This document shows, piece after piece, positions 1-12,066 of a stretch of 64,000 nt of DNA. Numbering within the stretch: position 1 is the first letter of the stretch; each line of letters opens with the position of its first letter. The DNA lies in assembly GCA_036898135.1 (NCBI GenBank), contig CM072514.1, positions 6,758,637 to 6,822,636 of the forward strand, given 5' to 3'. Under the pieces are notes generated by a model. It worked only from the letters and a program-made list of their open reading frames with translations. It ran no database searches and was not told the DNA's origin. Both the position numbers and the translations under genes were made by a program. This DNA is from Oncomelania hupensis. Taxonomy: Eukaryota > Mollusca > Gastropoda > Littorinimorpha > Pomatiopsidae.

Positions 1-195
1 CATTTTGCTGGCATGTGTCGGGGACTATAATTCTACTCCATTCCACTCGCAGATCCCCCTCTGGGAGCAAGTTTCTCATTGGCTTAGGAAAAAGCGGGCG
101 TGTTTGCGCCGTGTACCGGCGTCAAAATTCAAAACATGTAAACGCCACGGTCATTTCTGGCGAGTTCGGAGTTGTTAAAAAATCAGTTAAATCAG

Positions 196-487
196 GGGTG
201 TCGGATAGCGCAGTGGTTGGAGCACTCGCTACTGTGTCTCAAGGTAAGCACCGTCCAGTGCGGTTAGCACTTGGATGGGTGACCGCAAAATGTGAAGCGA
301 CAAATAGCAACGCCCCCAGTTGACTCAACTGTGATTGAGTACCCACTCTCTTAAGGGTGGGGAAGGTAAAGCAGCGAGGGAGAGAGATGGGCATCACCCT
401 CATTACGCTGGCCCAAGATAAGTGTGGTCTCCAACATCACGCTTCCCTACTGCCACAAGGCTATGGGACTACCTTTACCTTTACCTT
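196..487 (+). repeat. SINE with tRNA-like then 5S-rRNA-like head
   Basis: Short interspersed element. Near its start is a tRNA-type A-box (TAGCGCAGTGG at about 205). About 40 bases later comes a block like the 5S rRNA internal control region: AAGGTAAGCACCGTC, then CACTTGGATGGGTGACC at about 268-284. The body runs through GGGGAAGGTAAAGCAGCGAG and ends in a CTTTACC-type tail. A second copy lies on the minus strand at 17140-17437 with clear target duplications, which defines the unit. This copy shows no clear target duplication. The open frame across it is a by-product of the SINE. Confidence 0.7.
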
Positions 488-742
488 AATTTGTACCAGG
501 TAAGAAGCAGAACCCTTTTCTTGGAATTGTTCGAACCGCTCATTTGGGAACGAACGACTGTTCAGCGGTTTCCACGAACGCTGGTCAGCTCCAAAGATGT
601 TTATCTGATGAGGTGTAGGCTTACTAACCGATGACCCTTGCTTCTAGTTGACTTCTGTGTGTATATCGATTAAACTGACAACAATGTGCCTGTTACACCC
701 CATGTAGTACTAAAATATTGGCCATAAAAAAACAAAAACAAA

Positions 743-773
743 TGACGACGACGACGACGATGATGGTAATGAC

Positions 774-822
<49 letters not shown>

Positions 823-847
823 TTGATGATGTTGATGATGATGACGA
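743..847 (+). repeat. (GAT)n/(GAC)n triplet array
   Basis: Nearly pure GAT/GAC triplets ending just before the possible splice acceptor at 854-855. The minus-strand poly-His frame is an artefact of the repeat. Confidence 0.95.
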
Positions 848-855
848 TGTTGCAG

Positions 856-970
856 GCGGTATCTGTGCGAGCCCAAATGTGATTTTTGGATGTGCAGTAA
901 CTATACTACAGTGGCTGCCGAGAGTGTCCGGGACTCATCTGATAATCGAAGTTATAGCAGCTACTACAAG
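856..970 (+). CDS. possible internal exon of an unidentified gene
   Basis: A candidate exon bounded by an acceptor (TTGCAG before 856) and a donor (AAG followed by GTAGCG at 971). Read from 857 it gives 38 open codons starting RYLCEPKCDFWMC and ending RSYSSYYK. It has three cysteines in a C-x3-C-x4-C pattern and an N-glycosylation sequon (NYT). It enters in phase 2 and ends in phase 0, which matches the next candidate exon at 1654. I do not recognise the protein. The microsatellite immediately upstream resembles the setting of several exons of the receptor gene further right. It may equally be chance open sequence. Confidence 0.35.
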
Positions 971-1002
971 GTAGCGCTGACATTTTCATTGCAATTGGTT
1001 GA

Positions 1003-1153
<151 letters not shown>

Positions 1154-1653
1154 GTAGAGCTTACAGTTGAAAGTGCTGAGGGAGCATAGGATAGACAATG
1201 AATACAGTAAGAACTTAGGAAACAAAATCAATGCCAGTAGTAAATACGTCAGTCTTAAGCAGACGCTGACATGATTCCTTCTCTTAGTGTCACGTTTCGG
1301 CACAGACTGTGGAAGGTAATTCTGTAGGTCGGGTGTGGCACAGTTCAATAATATAACACCTTTTGCTCGCAACGCCAACCATCCCGAAACCGACCCTGTG
1401 AGGCGGACGCGGCGCCCACGAGAAAGAATATGGCAGTATAGAGGAGATGAGATCGCTCCTGTAGATACTACAACGCTGTCAGTGCAGCCTTACACGAGCG
1501 ATAGAACTTTGTGGTCAATTCTCTTCTGCACAGAAACCCAAATGCGAGAGCGGATTGACGTAATTATTATCTGTTTCAATAAATAAATTGAACGGACTAT
1601 TTAGACCGTATAATTTGTATCGGGTAGGCTTAATGTGTAACCTATCTGTTCAG

Positions 1654-1800
1654 ATCAACTGCCGCTGTCCCGGCCACAACCAGCCCATGGCGACTCTGCC
1701 CGGTGTTTGGCGAAGTTCCACAATCTACTACCGGACCCACTATAGCAACACTATAGGCGTCAACTCCCGGTGGTACCTATGCTTCGGAGGTACAGTGTGA
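1654..1800 (+). CDS. possible terminal exon of the same unidentified gene
   Basis: A candidate last exon after an acceptor (CTGTTCAG before 1654). It is phase 0, open for 48 codons and ends at TGA 1798-1800. It reads INCRCPGHNQP early and SRWYLCFGGTV at its end, with three cysteines, many Tyr, Trp and Arg, and no low complexity. It joins the 856-970 exon in frame. No obvious AATAAA lies just downstream. No family is recognised; a secreted cysteine-containing protein would fit but is not shown. Confidence 0.35.
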   Translation: MNCRCPGHNQPMATLPGVWRSSTIYYRTHYSNTIGVNSRWYLCFGGTV

Positions 1801-1915
1801 CACGTCAGGCGGGAGTGGTGTAAGGATTGGGCAGGGGGTGTGGGTGAATGGGGGTTGTTTGCATAATGAAAGAGGCCGCTAGTTTTACTCCTGATGGACT
1901 TTTCAAGGAAATGTC

Positions 1916-2107
1916 ATTATCATCATCATCGTCATCATCATTATCTTTCTCGTCGTCATTATAATCATTATCATCACGATCTCAAGCACCATCACCTTCA
2001 TAGTAATCATCGCCTATCACATCACACTTCTCCTTTTCATCCTCCTCACCATCATCACCCCCATCAGCATTATAGTAATAATTACTATCATGCTGATGAT
2101 AATTATT

Positions 2108-2175
<68 letters not shown>

Positions 2176-2214
2176 TGTCGTCGTCGTCGTCAGCATCATC
2201 GTCATCATAAATGC

Positions 2215-2286
<72 letters not shown>

Positions 2287-2523
2287 TGTCGTCGTCAGCA
2301 TCATCGTCATCATAAATACCATCATCATTATAGTCATCATCACCATAGTAATTATCATCATCATCATCATCATCATTGTCGTCGTCAGCATCATCGTCAT
2401 CATAAATACCATCATCATTATATTCATCATCATCATAGTAATTATCATAATCATCATCATCATTGTCGTCGTCAGCATCATCGTCATCATAAATATCATC
2501 ATCATCATAGCCATCATCATTAA
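1916..2523 (+). repeat. long (CAT)n array with higher-order units
   Basis: Mostly CAT/ATC triplets with a longer unit repeated about four times: a CAT run, then GTCGTCGTCAGCATCATCGTC, then CATAAATACC or a variant. All open frames here (poly-His, poly-Ile, poly-Met) are repeat artefacts. Confidence 0.95.
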
Positions 2524-2616
2524 CAGCGTCCTCATGGTCGTCGCCGTCAACTTTGCCTCCATCTATCAGGCTGTCATCATCTATTCAACCAGTCATTACA
2601 GTGATTTGTTTGTTTG

Positions 2617-2787
2617 TTGGTAGACGGACCCTTGACTGGCGCGGACACGGTGTGCGGAGGTTCCAGAGCCCGCAGAGGACGTCTGGGTCTTCTCGAAGAA
2701 GAAGACAGCTGGGCCTAAAAGGATTCGAACCTGGCACAGCCCCTGCTACCTTCCTGCTTTCGTGTGATGGCTCTAACCATTGCTAGT
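2617..2787 (-). repeat. tRNA-like SINE fragment
   Basis: On the minus strand there is an A-box-like stretch (TAGCAATGGTTAGAGCC) and, about 45 bases later, a B-box (GGTTCGAATCC). This is the spacing of a tRNA-type pol III promoter, followed by unrelated body sequence. There is no cloverleaf good enough to call a functional tRNA. Confidence 0.45.
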
Positions 2788-3019
2788 TTATCTACAGACA
2801 GTTTGGATCAGAAACATGCTTTTGGAATTTCAATATTCAACCAGACATCATAAATGTTTTGAGAGAAGTGTTAAACTAAATGAAATATTGAAATATTGAA
2901 TAACACTTGATTTATCACATAAAAACCACCTCGCTATTCGTACTTTCCTAATAATACATCAATCAACACATAAAGCTAAAGGAAATAAACAAGTGTCTAC
3001 AAAACAAGTTTGCAAGTTT

Positions 3020-3139
3020 TCCTTCTATCCAAAAGCTTAACCATTCAGTCGATGCAGTTTGCCAGTATAAAACTACCTTTTCCCTTCTATTCAAAAGCTT
3101 TACCTTTCAGTCGATGCAGCTTGCCAGTATAAAGCTGCA
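3020..3139 (+). repeat. 63-bp tandem duplication
   Basis: Two adjacent diverged copies, each running from CCTTCTAT through AAAAGCTT and TCAGTCGATGCAG to GCCAGTATAAA. Confidence 0.75.
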
Positions 3140-3408
3140 ACACCACCTTTTATTTTGAAGATAATGAATAGGCTCATACTTGTTCAGACAATCACAAGCT
3201 TGCATGTGTTTAGGCACTTGGAATAATATTTTTGTTTTCTTTTGTTGGATGGAAACAATAATAATTCAGTATTTTAAAACCTGTAGATCTTCCTCTACAT
3301 ATGTATTTGCATGCAAGAGCTTACGAAAATATAATTAATGAGAAATAATCAATACACAGCAAAACCTAACGCTGCTTGTGGTTTGTAACATTACAATTAC
3401 CATCATCA

Positions 3409-3552
<144 letters not shown>

Positions 3553-5386
3553 CGTCTGTTAATTTTTTTTTTAAACTCCAGAAGAAGAAGGCTGTTTAAG
3601 GGGAAAATAAAAGTGAAACATTCTTCGGAGGTGCCTGTGTTGTCTCCCTTGATTGTTTGTGCCCCCTGCGTTCTACATCTGTTCCTCTTTGACTATTCTC
3701 CTTCTTTTCCGCATCGTTCCCCCCTTCTTTCTTCACTGAATTCTCCCCCTCCTCCTTCTCCTCCTCTTCCTCCTTTTTCTCTCTCTCTTCCTTCACACAA
3801 CACTGGGTGTATTTAAAAAAAATTAATTAGGGCAGATCAACAGTTCGGGTTATCGTGTAAGCTGGAACAACTTTGAGATATGATTGAACGGACAGAAAGA
3901 AGAGAGGAACCGTCGGCTGGTAGGCAACCTGAGACTACTAACTAACATATAAAAACAAACGAGACCAAACGAACTAGTAGATGTACATAGAAACAACATC
4001 CTTTTATTAAATGTGTTATAGACGACTGTCTCTATACACACAGACCGAAAACATGTTTCACTTATTTTTATGGACACCGGACCTTTTGTATTTGGACTAG
4101 AAAAAGTAGTGTATGCACGATTTTATTTGCTAATTCCATTCCACCAGACTGCAGCAGGGAGCGTCGAGCGCAAAAATCAATCGGTAGGGAGAGAGCACTT
4201 CTGAAATAAAGTCGTAAAAATCAAAAGATCAGCAATGTCAACATCATAGGGTCATGTGTAACAGAAACAATTTTGTGAGAACGGCACTTGCTCTGACTTG
4301 GAATTGTGGAACTTTGTCCTTTTACTTTACACAGCATGACGTAATTATACAAAATGACAGGAGGCTCGTAGTCCTGGGAGCTATATAGCCCCCAAAATGA
4401 GGGATTTAGGGCAGGGAGAGGGGGGTTGGGATACACATAATATTGGTACCGTGAAGGGCATTGTATAACACTGCAGCTGCGTTATAATATAGGCAGCAAC
4501 TGGACTGCTGTAGATATACAACAAACACTAATGAATTTACACAAAATAAATGTGTCAACAAAATAAATACACACAGAACGATATCAATTTAACATCATAA
4601 CAATTCAACAGAATAAGACAACACGTAAATCCGACAAAATATATAGTGTCAGCTTATTGCATTTTTAAATTCACGAAAGATCACTGATTATAACAAAGAA
4701 AGAAGGCAATTAAGAGGGAAATTGTATTATATTTCAGTGTACATAATCATAATAATAATTTAGTTGTATTTAGATTGAGAGAAGATGGTTCCAACAAGAC
4801 GACACAGTTTTAATAATCTAGTTTTAGATTTGTAATTCGACAGTTGATGCATTGTATACACATTTGGATAATTTCTATAATACTGAGGTATGTGAGAGGA
4901 TCTGTCCATAAGAAAGCGATTAGTATATATAAAAATATAACAAGGCGGAAATGACGTTTTTGATGACAAATATATCCCTAATTATAAAGAACCTCATTAC
5001 AATATTATACTCTCCAAAATTATGTTTCTCAATCACTCCACTTTTATTTTTAACACATATCCATTTCCTATTCATAAATTGCTTTGATTGATTTAAATGC
5101 GAATTTGCTAGGTTTGGTATTGAGATACGGCGGTGTAATGAGTCACCGCTGTTAATGTTTCTTTCTTTCTTGCATGTTATTGCTCTTTATTGCATTTATG
5201 GCGGTTATTTAAAAATATTGGTAATAAGAATTTTGTTAAGCGGATTGATGCATCATTGTATATGTTGATTATTATTACCAACATTATTACTATCAATATT
5301 GTTTGATTATTGTTTTATTTATTTATTTTTATTTTAAAATTACTGTCACTTTCCTGGATCATGCACTGTTTGACAGTTTGAAAGCC

Positions 5387-5566
5387 AAGCTGAACAAATC
5401 ATAGCTGAAGAACAAGCAGGATTCAGGGCAGGCCGAAGTACCACTGAACAGATTTTGAACCTCAGAATAATCTGCGAGAAATACCTACAGCACCAACAAC
5501 ATCTATATCATGTGTTCGTAGACTTCAAAAAGGCATCTGACCGAGTCTGGCATGTAGCTCATGGGC

Positions 5567-5567
<1 letters not shown>
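5387..5567 (+). mobile_element. RTE-type LINE fragment, RT region (left half)
   Basis: Translates on + as part of the reverse transcriptase of the full-length LINE at 54183-57530, reading AEQIIAEEQAGFRAGRSTTE near its start and KKASDRVWH near its end. The block stops after ATGGGCAA, where a TAA array and a CR1-like LINE begin. The sequence resumes at about 6874 with only a few residues missing. This is a copy split by a later insertion, decayed and not functional. Confidence 0.8.
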
Positions 5568-5626
<59 letters not shown>

Positions 5627-6873
5627 GGATTTTTATATAGCGGGTACTCCAGCCTATGACCAGACTCACCACGCTTTACAAAGTCATTACATATAAATAC
5701 ATGCACACGATAAAACATCGCTTTTGCTACAATACACCAAAAGACGGAACAGTAAAGGTACAAACTATTTACAACTATGTACACAAATTACAAAAAAGAC
5801 AGAAATAGACTATTTACAACTATGTACACAAATGACAAAAAAGACAGAAATAGAATAGCAAAAACCTATTCACAGCTATTTATATGCCCGGTTAGGCCCA
5901 GGAGGAAAAACAGTATAAATATTTACAGCCGTGTATACGCTTACGGATCAGACAGAGACAAAAGAGGAGAGAATGGCAGCGGGATACAAATCAGTCTGAA
6001 TGATGCAGTTTGAAGAGGTGGGTTTTGAGGGCCTTTTTGAATGCTTGTGTTGATTGTATGTTGCGGGTATGGGAGGGAAGGGAATTCCACTGCTTAGGTG
6101 CGGAGTAAGCGAATGCACGTTGGCCGTATGTCTTAGTGCGGGTGACGGGAACCTTGAGTATGCGAGTGTCAGCAGAAGATCTTAAAGTGCGTGAAGAAGA
6201 GAAGACAGACAGTAGATCAGGAAGGTAGGAAGGACAAGAATCTGTGAAGAAGTTGTGACAGAGAACAGAGAGTTTGTACTCTATGCGTGCTTGCACAGGA
6301 AGCCAGTGAAAGGAATGTAGTAGAGGAGTGATGTGATCGCGTTTCTTAGCTCGGAATACTAGTCTAGTTGCTGAGTTCTGAACCTTTTGTAGTTTGTCAA
6401 TGATGTGTTTTGGGGTGCCAGCGAGGAGAGAGTTGCAATAGTCAAGACGAGAAAGGACGAGAGCGCAGACTAGGGTTTTGGTGGCAGTGACTGTAAGATA
6501 GTGGCGAAAGGAGCTGATTTGGCGTATGGCCGTGTATGCAGAGCGACAGACGTTGGAGATGCGGTTGTTGAGGGACAGGTCATCGGAGAGAATGTAGCCG
6601 AGATTTCTTCCTGAGGATGAGAACTGAATGTTTGTTGTCCCTACTGTAAGCGATGTTGGGAGAGGCGAGAGTGAGGAGGAGGTGTTGTGCTTGTGAATGA
6701 GGAGGGCGTCGGTTTTATCGTCATTAAGCTTAAGCTTGTTGAGTGTCATCCATGACTTAATGTCTGTGATGCAGTTCTCCAAAGTCTTAACAGTTGAATT
6801 AATGAGAGAGGGGGCAGTGGATTTATAAAGTTGTGTGTCATCTGCAAATGACTGACTCTCAACAGCATGCTTT
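5568..6873 (-). mobile_element. CR1/L2-like LINE 3' end
   Basis: The minus-strand frame 6782-5991 (263 residues) is the C-terminal part of a non-LTR reverse transcriptase of the CR1/L2/Rex group. Typical blocks are visible in order: SRLDYCNSLLAG, LQKVQNSATRLV, HITPLLHSFHWLPVQARIEY, PSYLPDLL, TLRSSADTRIL, YGQRAFAYSAPKQWNSLP and FKKALKTHLF. The polymerase core is absent, so the copy is 5'-truncated. Its 3' side is at the left and ends near a TAA array (5568-5625). It sits inside an older RTE LINE copy. Assignment to this group is from motif memory; the exact clade is uncertain. Confidence 0.8.
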
Positions 6874-7590
6874 CTAAGTGTACAGCATCAGCCCTAAAAT
6901 TATTGAAGTCATCAAAAGCCTGTATGACAAGGCTACCAGTGCAGTCCTCCACTACAGCGCCATCGGGAACAACAATCTGTGTGCGTCAGGGATGCCTACT
7001 CTCTCCAACACTCTTCAAAATCTTCCTAGAGCGCATCATGTCAGATGCCACGAAGGCACAGTCAGCATAGGGGGAAGAGCAATCTCCAACCTTCATTTTG
7101 CGGATGACATCGATGGATAGGCTGGAGAGGAACAAGAACTTGAACAGCTGGTACAGAGACCTTACACCACCTCCAGAGCCTATAAAATGGAAATAAGTGC
7201 AGAGAAGACCAAAATGATGACCAACAACCCCAATAGCATCAACACGGACATCAAAGTCCAAGGCCAATCCCTCAACACAGTGCATAGCTTCAAATATTTA
7301 GGAGCCATTGTATCAGACATTGGGTCCCGATAGGAAGTCCTCTCCAGGATCGCACAAACAACTGCTGCCCTGGCGAGGTTGAAGCCAATTTGGAAAGACA
7401 GGACCCTCAGCCTACATTCCAAGGTAAGACTGCTGCGCTCCCTTGTCATCTCCATCTTCCTATACGCTTGCAAAACATGGACCCTCACAGCAGATCTACA
7501 ACGAAGAATACAAAGCATGGAGATTAGGTGCTACAGAAGACTTCTGGGGATTTCCTATACCCAACACATCACCAACGCCGAAGTCCACAG
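6874..7590 (+). mobile_element. RTE-type LINE fragment, RT region (right half)
   Basis: Continues the 5387-5567 copy on +. It contains ISPKIIEVIKSLYDKAT, the FADDIDG active-site block (near 7100) and the C-terminal RSLVISIFLYAC and RRLLGISYTQHIT stretches, in more than one frame and with a stop right after the active site. It ends near 7590, where a copy in the opposite orientation begins. Confidence 0.8.
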
Positions 7591-7595
7591 TTACG

Positions 7596-8815
7596 GAGGA
7601 CTGCACTGGTAGCCTTGTCATACAGGTTTTTAATGACTTTAGTAATTTTAGTGCTGATATTGTACACTCTCATGGTTGCCCACAGAGCTGCAAACCAGGC
7701 TCGTTCAAACGCCTTTTTGAAGTCTACGAACACATGCTATAGATGTTGTTGGTACTGTAGGTATTTCTAGAAGATTATTCTGAGGTTGAAAATCTGTTCA
7801 GTGGTACTTCGGCCTGCCCTGAATCCTGCTTGTTCTTCAGCTATGATTTGTTCAACTTGGGGTTTCAACCTTTTGAGTATTATTTTCAGGAAGGCCTTGC
7901 TGCTGGGATGGCTGATGAGGCTGATGGTGCAGCAATTTTAACATTCCTGAAGGTTAATTTTTGGGAAGAGTGATGACAAAGAGCTAGGTCCATGGTATAG
8001 GCCACTCCCCACTCTGCCAGATCTTGTTACATATAATGGTGAGGACGTCAATCATAGCTTTCTCTTCCTGCTTGCAGCAATTCCGCAAGTATGTTGTCTA
8101 CACCCACTGACATTCTTTTCTTCAGCGATTGCACTGCTGCCTCAACTTCTTCTTGAAGAATTGGGAGGATTTCTTCTTCTTCTCTGTTCTCGGGACATGC
8201 TAGAACTGATGGGTCTCCGTTTGGTTTGTGGTTGTAAAGGTCAGAGTAGTACTCTGTCCATATATCCAGGACTTCTTGTTCTTCTGTAAGGCATATAATA
8301 TATATGTAAGACTTGCTTTGGGCTGTTTAACACTTCTCAGCCGCTTCACAGTCTGCTAGGCCTTGCTGTCGTTTTTGTTCAGATTGGTCTCTATTTGATG
8401 GCATTGATCTTCTATCCAGTTCTCCTTTGCTTTGCTCATTCCTTTTCGGATGTCATTGCTGCTTTTTCGGTAGGCACAGTGCTCCCTGTGAGGTGTTCTT
8501 TTTCTTTTTCATCTTTCTTCGTTTATCACACAGGTCCAAAGGTTCAGGTATGATCCACGGCTTCTTCTTTGGGTGGTGCTTGCCAAGGATCTCAGTGGCG
8601 GCATCTGTCACAGCTGAGCTGAAGGTGGTGGTGCTGGCATCTACTTCACCAGCTCCCAAAATGAGCAGTGGTGCAAATTTCCCTCCAATTGTGGCCTGAA
8701 CTATTTCTGGCACCTCCGGGTCTTGCAGTTTGTCCAGATCGAACTTCAGTCTGGTGCACTTTGCTGTGTTTACTTTCTTCAAGTGGAGCCGGAAAGACAT
8801 CATCACGATATCGTA
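7596..8815 (-). mobile_element. RTE-type LINE fragment, inverted
   Basis: Minus-strand copy of the same LINE, covering the part from the end of the endonuclease (SDHDLVMMSF equivalent near 8800) to the middle of the RT (ATSAVLH equivalent at 7600). It carries many frameshifts. It abuts the + copy head to head and repeats part of the same RT region, so it is a separate insertion and not the other half of that copy. Confidence 0.75.
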
Positions 8816-9104
8816 GTAACGACCACCAGGTTCCGTTGCCCACATAAACAAAAACTTTAATCCTTTTAACAACGCCACAACATGAAAGCGTGTCAAAGGC
8901 TGTGCAATGAATTCGGAACTGATTTAAAAACAGACTTTAGACAAAAACTAGAGAATGGGAACTTTATATAGATACTCTGTAGGTAACTTATTTATAGGGC
9001 TTTACGTACAGGGATTTACGTCATTTAGTGACAGCAGCCAAGTTCGATTAATTTATATCGGAAAAATACATGCAAACGCATACAGTACATTCATCTTAGA
9101 CACG

Positions 9105-9210
9105 TCTGTGCAGGCCTAATTGGACGCCCCTGACAATTGGGTCTGACATAGAAGCCTAATTGGACGCCCCCTGCCTAATTGGACGCCGGGGCGTCCAATT
9201 GGGCATGGAG
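9105..9210. repeat. short direct and inverted repeats, GC-rich hairpin
   Basis: CCTAATTGGACGCC occurs three times (about 9115, 9154, 9174). The last copy is followed at once by its inverse, GGCGTCCAATTGGGC, giving a 15-bp stem with a 2-base loop at 9173-9204. No coding sequence. It may be the tip of a DNA transposon. Confidence 0.75.
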
Positions 9211-9238
9211 TGCACATATTTCATTTGACATATAATAA

Positions 9239-9313
9239 CGTGTATGTATGTATGTATGTATGTATGTATGTATGTATGTATGTATGTATGTATGTATGTA
9301 TGTATGTATGTAT
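9239..9313 (+). repeat. (TATG)n microsatellite
   Basis: About 18 units of TATG. Confidence 0.97.
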
Positions 9314-9479
9314 AAGAAGAATGACAATCTGTATTGAATATAAAATGTATAAATAAATAAAAGAAAACATACTTAAGATAAATTATACCAAAGGAGACTA
9401 ATTCAGGTAATTAATTTGTATCTGTCTGACATTAGCAAAGAACGGTAAGGAGGTTCCGGCATACGTATGCTCTAGAACA

Positions 9480-9926
9480 GAGGCATGGGTGGTCTAATGG
9501 CAGTGCTTTGGCTGGCGGATCTGAAGGTCCCGGGTTCGAACCCTGTCCGGGCCATTGTGTTGTGTCCCTGGGAAAGGCACTTTACTCCCGTTTCCTACTC
9601 CTTCGGATGAGAGTGTAAACTGAGGTCTAATCTGTGTGTCGCATACGTTCCATCATAACGGACTTTAAAGATCCTGACGCTCATGTCCTAGACGGGTGAG
9701 TGCCGGTAACAAGAACACACCCAACATGCACGTGGTCTTTCTCCCCCATCCCTGGCTGGCCAGGATAGTGGTCAGTTGTCCAGGAGTCAGACCATGCGCG
9801 CAAAGGCTGCGGGTGGGCGTCTCGGGCGGTTTGAGTTAGATCCTGTATCGGCCAGCGCCTAGAGTCTGGTCAAGTACGGCGAGATAAGTGCGCTATAAAA
9901 ATCCTCAATAATAATAGCAATAATAA
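9480..9926 (+). repeat. tRNA-headed SINE, near full length
   Basis: The head has a tRNA A-box-like GTGGTCTAATGGCAGTGC and the B-box GGGTTCGAACCC with normal spacing. A long body follows (TTCGGATGAGAGTGTAAACT, AAAGATCCTGACGCTCATG, CGGCCAGCGCC) and an AAT-rich tail. The family is the most frequent one in the window; relatives lie at 37219, 47040, 47398, 50510, 52600, 58890 and 62135. This copy sits 3 bases inside the left tip of a hAT-like element. Confidence 0.8.
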
Positions 9927-10114
9927 CAGGGGTGCCCAATACGTCGATCGCGATCAACCGGTCGATCGGGAAGGTACTGTGAGTAGATCGTGAAGCATTT
10001 TAAAAAATTGACGTCAGCCTATTATCTATATATAATATTTTTATGGTAGGTAGATCATTTTGGCTTGTCCATTTTATAAGTAGATCGCATGCTGAGAAAG
10101 TGTGGGTACCCCTG
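9927..10114. mobile_element. small hAT-like non-autonomous element
   Basis: About 188 bp with imperfect terminal inverted repeats, CAGGGGTGCCCA at the left and TGGGTACCCCTG at the right. The 8-bp repeat CTCTAGAA lies at 10115-10122 and also at 9470-9477, left of the nested SINE. This fits an 8-bp hAT target duplication with the SINE inserted later at the left tip. No transposase is encoded. Confidence 0.65.
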
Positions 10115-10485
10115 CTCTAGAACCAATATTAGTCTGTTTTTCAAAGTTTTTTTTTCCCCCTCGTCGTCTTATATGATAACATTACGTAATGGTGGTGTAA
10201 TTTTTTATCTACTGAATACATATATGCGTGTGACTGTTTCACTGTGTATATGTATATGTCTTGGTGTTATAGTTTGTAGCAAAAAGTAATATGTGTTTTG
10301 GGCTAGGTTCCTATTCTCTGCTCCTTTCCGTAATAATACAATATCAGTCCTATATAGGTCTAACACATCGAAGGACTTTAAACAACAGATCATCTTCATC
10401 ATCATCATATTGCAGCATGCTTTTTTTTTATCCCACAGACTGGCACAGAGACTCCATGATTGAAATAAAGATGTTGCAGATGACT

Positions 10486-10642
<157 letters not shown>

Positions 10643-10825
10643 CAATGTGTCAGTGGCAACTGTTAAGCGCGTTACCGTCGAAGGCAGAAGCGTATTTTAC
10701 AGACAAGTTCATTTGCGTACTAAAGGCACTGTTGAAGAGCTTTATAAGTCATTATTGTATGTCTGCTTGGTGGAATATCACCAAATAGCCTCATCTCTAT
10801 TGGTTTGTGTGACGTGGGGTTTTAT

Positions 10826-12060
10826 TGTTGCTGGGCTCTGCACAATGGAATGCTATTACCCACTCGTCTTAATCTATGGGGATCGCTAGTGAATCTCCCT
10901 TTGACTTAACTTAATACATTTATTTGTTTAGCTCGGTCTGTGTTAAGGCTGGGGTACAGAGATAGATAGAAAAATGGTAAAAGATCACTGTCACACTAGA
11001 TTTCACACGGCTCTGAAACATATGTAGTCCAGCCACTTGATAACAGTAAATATCACACATTTATTTCCTCTACTCTATACACGATCTTCGATGTACGGAA
11101 CTAACTTAAAAGTTCAAATGTCAATGCGAATGGTTCGCTCTTGAGAGTTCTAGGCAGCTACTTTATCTTCATTGGGCACTGGATACTTTCTGCCATAATG
11201 GTCAGAGTTCTTGAAGAGTGGGCTACTGTGGTCCTTTTGATACCAGTTTTAGTGCACTGTTTCAAGGGGCACTTAACTGAGTGGCTGAAGCGCTGCATTG
11301 TGGTTGATTCTGTGACAAGCTGTGTTGTCGTGGAGTCTTCTCCCTTTGGCTAGACGGGTGGGCTATCTTTGCGCAGTGCTTTTGATGCCAAAGTTCAGCG
11401 ATGACTTGTTTTTGTTGTTCACCTAGTTGGGTTCACGATACAATGCCTGCTCGTCGGTAACATATGAGACGAAATTCTGCACAGCCCTGTATAATAGGTG
11501 TGTGCAGAGCGTCTCACTATAGGCCGAAGTAGCCCTCAGTGATTAGCTCCACATCTCTATATATTAGCGACGAACATTCTGCTAAGTCCGTGGTCCACTG
11601 GAATCTCCACTCTAATTTCCTATACATATATAAATATAAAACATGGCTAACTATATACATAGAGAAAGAATTAATATTATACACATTCTCTGGTACAGCC
11701 ACTGGTCTGCAAGCATACATAGAGGTTAAACAACAGTGGTTCCATACGGATTTCAATATGGCGTCAAACCCGGTCGTGTTCGACACAGCTTCACGCAATG
11801 TTGGACTAACCATTCAATTCTAAGCATAGCAAATTTCACAAACATAATTCAACAAAATTATAAATACATCACGATGAAACAGAAGTATGTTCATTTACCT
11901 TTTTGACAATGTCAGGCCGTGGCTAACTTGATTGAATCGAATATTCAACAAGTTCTGCTTCCTAAGTCTGCTTAGGAGAGAGATTTCTGCTAGAGTGTAA
12001 CTGTTTACTCTAGGCAGTTTGAATCTAGAATGACACTTCTACCTCTCCTTGTAACGTTTT
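10826..12060 (-). repeat. LTR-like copy, truncated
   Basis: Starts TGTTGCTGGGCTCTGC and is clearly homologous along its length to 12067-13534, with substitutions and small indels. It lacks the last roughly 230 bases of that copy. It is probably an older solo or partial LTR of the same family, in the same orientation. Confidence 0.6.
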
Positions 12061-12066
12061 TTTAAT

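Noticed and set aside
1916..2562. Long poly-His, poly-Ile and poly-Met frames
   Set aside because: Pure products of CAT/ATC triplets, present in several frames and on both strands.
7528..7770. Frames across the junction of opposite LINE copies
   Set aside because: They cross the head-to-head join at about 7590 and have no coding meaning.
8453..8896. 147-residue minus-strand gene
   Set aside because: Piece of a decayed RTE LINE copy (KLQDPEV, EILGKHHPKKKPW match the full-length element).
9480..9560. Functional tRNA gene
   Set aside because: A- and B-boxes are good, but the body continues as a repeated SINE, and the same unit occurs many times in the window.
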